Below the pieces are notes generated by a model. The model saw only the letters and a program-made list of their open reading frames with translations. It made no database searches and was not told the DNA's origin. Source: Candidatus Dadabacteria bacterium (GTDB lineage Bacteria > Desulfobacterota_D > UBA1144 > Nemesobacterales > CSP1-2). From it: DNA of 7,312 bases. The stretch is taken from the NCBI GenBank assembly GCA_022615255.1, contig JAKEHC010000087.1:1-7312 (forward strand), read 5' to 3'. The position numbers were made by a program, and so were the translations under genes. Shown here in pieces: positions 5,583 through 7,312 of the stretch (position 1 is its first letter; each line of letters starts with the position of its first letter).

Positions 5583-5999
5583 ATGGCTAACATACCCATT
5601 CCATCGCAAAACCAAACATTCGTAACCTTATCGCGGAGGGATGACTTACTTCTGTTTATGATTCTTCTCGCGTGTATGCTCATTCTGACTGGCTACCGCC
5701 TTCGTGTGTATTTTCAAGTCACGGTAATGGAGGTAAGCGTTATCCGTTTCGCCCCTAACGGTGTGAAAGAGGTCTTGCCGACACCGAGGCAATTCCAGCG
5801 TATTCCGATACCCGTCAAACCACCGCCAGTTGTGTTGGAGATGCTGGAGCGTCGTATACGAAGATATATGCACTCGTCCTCTCTTTTGACTAAGGCTGAG
5901 CCCGGAACACGTTTTGAGTGGCAAATCCGTTATGCCTTTAATTCTACACGTCTGGACAGTCAGCGTGTACTCGTATTTGAAACTGATGATGTCCATTGA
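5583..5999 (+). CDS. Small membrane-anchored protein of unknown function, partner of HTTM gene
   Basis: Up to 138 residues, not recognised as a known family. One membrane segment (LLLFMILLACMLILTGY, about residues 22-38) follows SRRDD. A mostly polar domain of about 100 residues follows, with a Pro-rich patch (RIPIPVKPPPVV) and ending VLVFETDDVH. Orientation by the positive-inside rule is ambiguous because YRLR follows the segment as well. The start is uncertain. ATG 5583 keeps the membrane segment whole but has no Shine-Dalgarno. ATG 5658 lies 17 nt after GGAGGG (5635-5640) but would cut the segment short. The gene overlaps the HTTM gene by 11-14 nt, so the two are surely one operon. The order small anchored protein then HTTM protein recalls SdpA-SdpB, but I see no SdpA signature. 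Confidence 0.7.
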   Translation: MANIPIPSQNQTFVTLSRRDDLLLFMILLACMLILTGYRLRVYFQVTVMEVSVIRFAPNGVKEVLPTPRQFQRIPIPVKPPPVVLEMLERRIRRYMHSSSLLTKAEPGTRFEWQIRYAFNSTRLDSQRVLVFETDDVH

Positions 6000-6867
6000 T
6001 TATAGTTTGGTAAGCCGATTAGAACGATTCATATTTGCTTCTGTTAGCCCGACATACGCAGGTGTGTTCCGAATTGTCCTAGCCTTAATGCTAGCCGCAG
6101 TGTTCTGGCCTCGAAGGGGGTTATCACTCGAAGGGTACTCGATTCCTGGGTTACTCTATTTTTTTGAGCATATATCATTTCCTTATTGGTTTTTTACCTT
6201 CGCTTTGCTGATCTTGTATGGTACTGGATTAAGGCCCAGGCTACTAGGCGCCATTCTTGTTGTGCTTCTTTTGCCGTTGTCTTTTCAAACTGGTCTGCAT
6301 GCAAGCTGCCAGCTTCTCTTATTTACCTTGCTTTTCTTCTCACTTCTTCGTAGTAACGCTGGACTTAGCCTCTGGACAGGGAAAGCGGAATCCCACCCTG
6401 TATCAGTCGGACCCATGTGGCCCATCCGTCTTATTCAACTGCAACTTTCTGTTATGTACGGGGTTAATGCAGTAGCCAAGACGACACCGGAGTACCTTAG
6501 TGGACAGGTACTCATGGGTATGTCAAAGATGCTTCCTAACTTTGTAGTAAACCTCTCAGACGGTTACCTTCATCTAGGTCCATTGGCTATACCTGTAACA
6601 CTATTAGCAATTGCTTCTGTAATGACTGAATACATACTTGCCATTGGGTTTTGGTTCCCTCGTTTTAGGATTGCCACAGCCGTGTTAGGTGTGTTTTTTC
6701 ATATCGTCTTAAAATTTATGATAAGAGTCGGCATGTTAGATTGGACTTCCATATTCCTTTATTTGGCTTTCTTGCTACCATTTGACCGCCCTCATATTAG
6801 TGAGATACCGGAGAAGAAAAAAGGACATTCTGAACCCGACTATATACCTACAACACCCAAGGCTTAA
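5986..6867 (+). CDS. HTTM-domain (vitamin K-dependent gamma-carboxylase-like) membrane protein
   Basis: A 293-residue, multi-pass membrane protein. Hydrophobic segments lie near residues 24-41, 66-80, 86-122 (two passes), 147-163, 203-225, 230-245 and 252-266. It matches the HTTM family, which covers the membrane part of gamma-carboxylase and SdpB-type proteins: an RIVLALML start after an amphipathic helix, QLSVMYGVNAVAK followed by YLSGQVLMG, and FFHIVLKFM near the end. Bacterial members include SdpB, which helps mature the two-cysteine SDP toxin. Starts at 5986 or 5989 (ATGATG) overlap the stop of the preceding gene, and no separate ribosome site is visible, so translation is probably coupled. 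An in-frame ATG at 5914 lies deep inside the upstream gene and is unlikely. The C-terminal 25 residues are polar. Biochemical activity is unknown. Confidence 0.85.
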   Translation: MMSIDYSLVSRLERFIFASVSPTYAGVFRIVLALMLAAVFWPRRGLSLEGYSIPGLLYFFEHISFPYWFFTFALLILYGTGLRPRLLGAILVVLLLPLSFQTGLHASCQLLLFTLLFFSLLRSNAGLSLWTGKAESHPVSVGPMWPIRLIQLQLSVMYGVNAVAKTTPEYLSGQVLMGMSKMLPNFVVNLSDGYLHLGPLAIPVTLLAIASVMTEYILAIGFWFPRFRIATAVLGVFFHIVLKFMIRVGMLDWTSIFLYLAFLLPFDRPHISEIPEKKKGHSEPDYIPTTPKA

Positions 6868-6957
6868 GATGTGGTCAAATCTTGATTAACACCTTTCCTT
6901 GGAGGAGTTGGGGGAGTTAGGCTCTTGATTTTATACTTCTTTAATTGAGTAAACTCC
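6868..6957. other. Intergenic DNA with a G-rich repeat-like tract
   Basis: Between the HTTM stop codon and a promoter-like site lies a tract around 6899-6920 (CTTGGAGGAGTTGGGGGAG). Its reverse complement would read as Pro/Thr-rich nonsense, a look typical of dispersed non-coding repeats. No gene is supported here and no clear terminator was found for the HTTM operon. Confidence 0.35.
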
Positions 6958-6985
6958 TTGACAATGTTTTCGATGGAAATAATGT
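6958..6985 (+). promoter_or_regulatory. Promoter-like site upstream of palindromic repeat and small ORF
   Basis: TTGACA (6958-6963) and TAATGT (6980-6985) are 16 bp apart. The -10 runs into the left arm of the palindromic element at 6983. If used, transcription would start inside the repeat and reach the 47-codon ORF at 7118. Confidence 0.35.
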
Positions 6986-7040
6986 AGTGGCGACCTTTAG
7001 GTCGCCAGAGAAACTTGGAGGTCTTAAGACCTCCGCTACA
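6983..7040. repeat. REP-like double-hairpin palindromic element, second copy
   Basis: The outer arms are TGTAGTGG (6983-6990) and CCGCTACA (7033-7040), the same ends as the element at 3010-3066 with one wobble change. The inner hairpins differ in sequence but keep the geometry: GGCGACCT-TT-AGGTCGCC (6989-7006) and GGAGGTCT-TA-AGACCTCC (7017-7034). Stem sequences change while pairing and loop size hold, which shows compensatory change. Confidence 0.75.
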
Positions 7041-7043
7041 CGA

Positions 7044-7076
7044 GCGATCAGGTCGCGTCAAGATGACGCTCCTACA
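7044..7076. repeat. Adjacent half-element with two small hairpins
   Basis: Directly after the second palindromic element, GCGAT-CAG-GTCGC (7044-7056, one wobble pair) is followed by GCGTCA-AGA-TGACGC (7055-7069), and the block ends CTCCTACA (7069-7076). The CTACA end matches the other elements, so this is probably a diverged or partial unit of the same family placed in tandem. Confidence 0.55.
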
Positions 7077-7117
7077 AAGTCTCTGTGATCTGCGGCTAAA
7101 AATAGAGGAGAAAAAAA

Positions 7118-7261
7118 GTGAAGACTATAGGGGAGAGGATTAAAAAGGGGATATCTGACGTAGTTGAGGCAACTGTGAACAGACCAAAAGCTCTCATGCA
7201 AAGCTCTATTTCCTGCAAAACGATTGCAAAACGAAAATGCAAAACGAAAAACCACTCCTAA
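7118..7261 (+). CDS. Small hypothetical protein, 47 aa, running into a short repeat
   Basis: GTG at 7118 lies 7 nt after GAGGAG (7105-7110), a credible ribosome site. The first 30 residues (MKTIGERIKKGISDVVEATV and on) look like an ordinary amphipathic protein start. Residues 33-46 are encoded by the TGCAAAACGA repeats and read as Cys/Lys-rich low-complexity sequence before TAA. This suggests the beginning of a gene interrupted by repeat DNA, or a small protein of unknown role. I do not recognise it, and coding status is uncertain. Confidence 0.35.
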   Translation: MKTIGERIKKGISDVVEATVNRPKALMQSSISCKTIAKRKCKTKNHS

Positions 7262-7309
7262 TTAACCGTAACTATTCAGAAAATACTGATAATGAAAAGT
7301 CGTTTTGCA
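7214..7309. repeat. TGCAAAACGA short repeat cluster with inverted copy
   Basis: TGCAAAACGA occurs at 7214-7223, 7225-7234 and 7238-7247 in direct orientation. Its exact reverse complement TCGTTTTGCA is at 7300-7309, at the window edge. The inverted copy could form a large hairpin with any of the direct copies. Function is unknown; it may be part of a larger dispersed repeat continuing past the window. Confidence 0.65.
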
Positions 7310-7312
7310 AAA

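Noticed and set aside
5486..5683. Minus-strand ORF of 65 codons with protein-like composition
   Set aside because: No good ribosome site, no recognised motif, and about half of it overlaps the + strand gene for the membrane-anchored protein.
5914..5985. Upstream start for the HTTM protein at ATG 5914
   Set aside because: It would overlap the preceding gene by 86 nt and adds a segment outside the usual HTTM domain; ATG 5986/5989 overlaps the stop codon in the normal coupled manner.
7058..7255. Minus-strand ORF of 65 codons, and another at 6864-7061
   Set aside because: They translate the palindromic and short repeats and the G-rich tract; the content is low-complexity and no start site is supported.

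Overview
The window is AT-rich bacterial DNA. Every convincing gene lies on the + strand. Shine-Dalgarno sites are clear, TTGACA-type promoters are recognisable, and the intergenic regions carry hairpin-rich palindromic repeats with TGTAGCGG/CCGCTACA ends. I cannot name the organism. The gene content and repeat style would fit an uncultivated Gram-negative lineage, for example Nitrospirota or Desulfobacterota relatives, but that is only an impression.

Layout. Positions 1-1101 hold the C-terminal part of a GMC-family flavin oxidoreductase. Positions 1237-2802 encode an unusual fusion of a PqqD-like peptide-recognition domain to a CapA-type metallophosphatase-fold domain. After a repeat-rich intergenic region come three paralogous small genes, each with its own similar promoter: 3281-3745 (154 aa), 3922-4377 (151 aa) and 5167-5325 (52 aa). 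A 2-oxoglutarate/Fe(II) oxygenase gene (4389-4994) sits 11 nt behind the second. Further on are a small membrane-anchored protein of unknown function (5583-5999) and an overlapping HTTM-domain membrane protein (5986-6867). The window ends with more palindromic repeats and a 47-codon ORF that runs into a short repeat.

The main discovery candidate is 1237-5325. The three small proteins share a charged N-terminus and a conserved leader-like segment (PKKEF[KR]IEI, then KVGKL, then a T-x-G). Each then has a short hypervariable stretch with two cysteines (CYDC, CQYDC, CYQC). In two of them this stretch runs directly into a complete Peptidase_S74 intramolecular-chaperone domain that begins SDRxxKENF. 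S74 domains cut themselves just before that Ser, using the Ser and the Lys five residues on. Cleavage would free 53-residue peptides, and the third paralogue is a free-standing 52-residue peptide ending at almost the same point.

With a recognition-domain/CapA fusion upstream and an oxygenase interleaved, this looks like a ribosomally made, post-translationally modified peptide (RiPP-like) system in which S74 serves as a self-removing follower domain. The domain calls are well supported. The biosynthetic interpretation is inference. No dedicated leader protease, transporter or radical-SAM enzyme is visible in the window.
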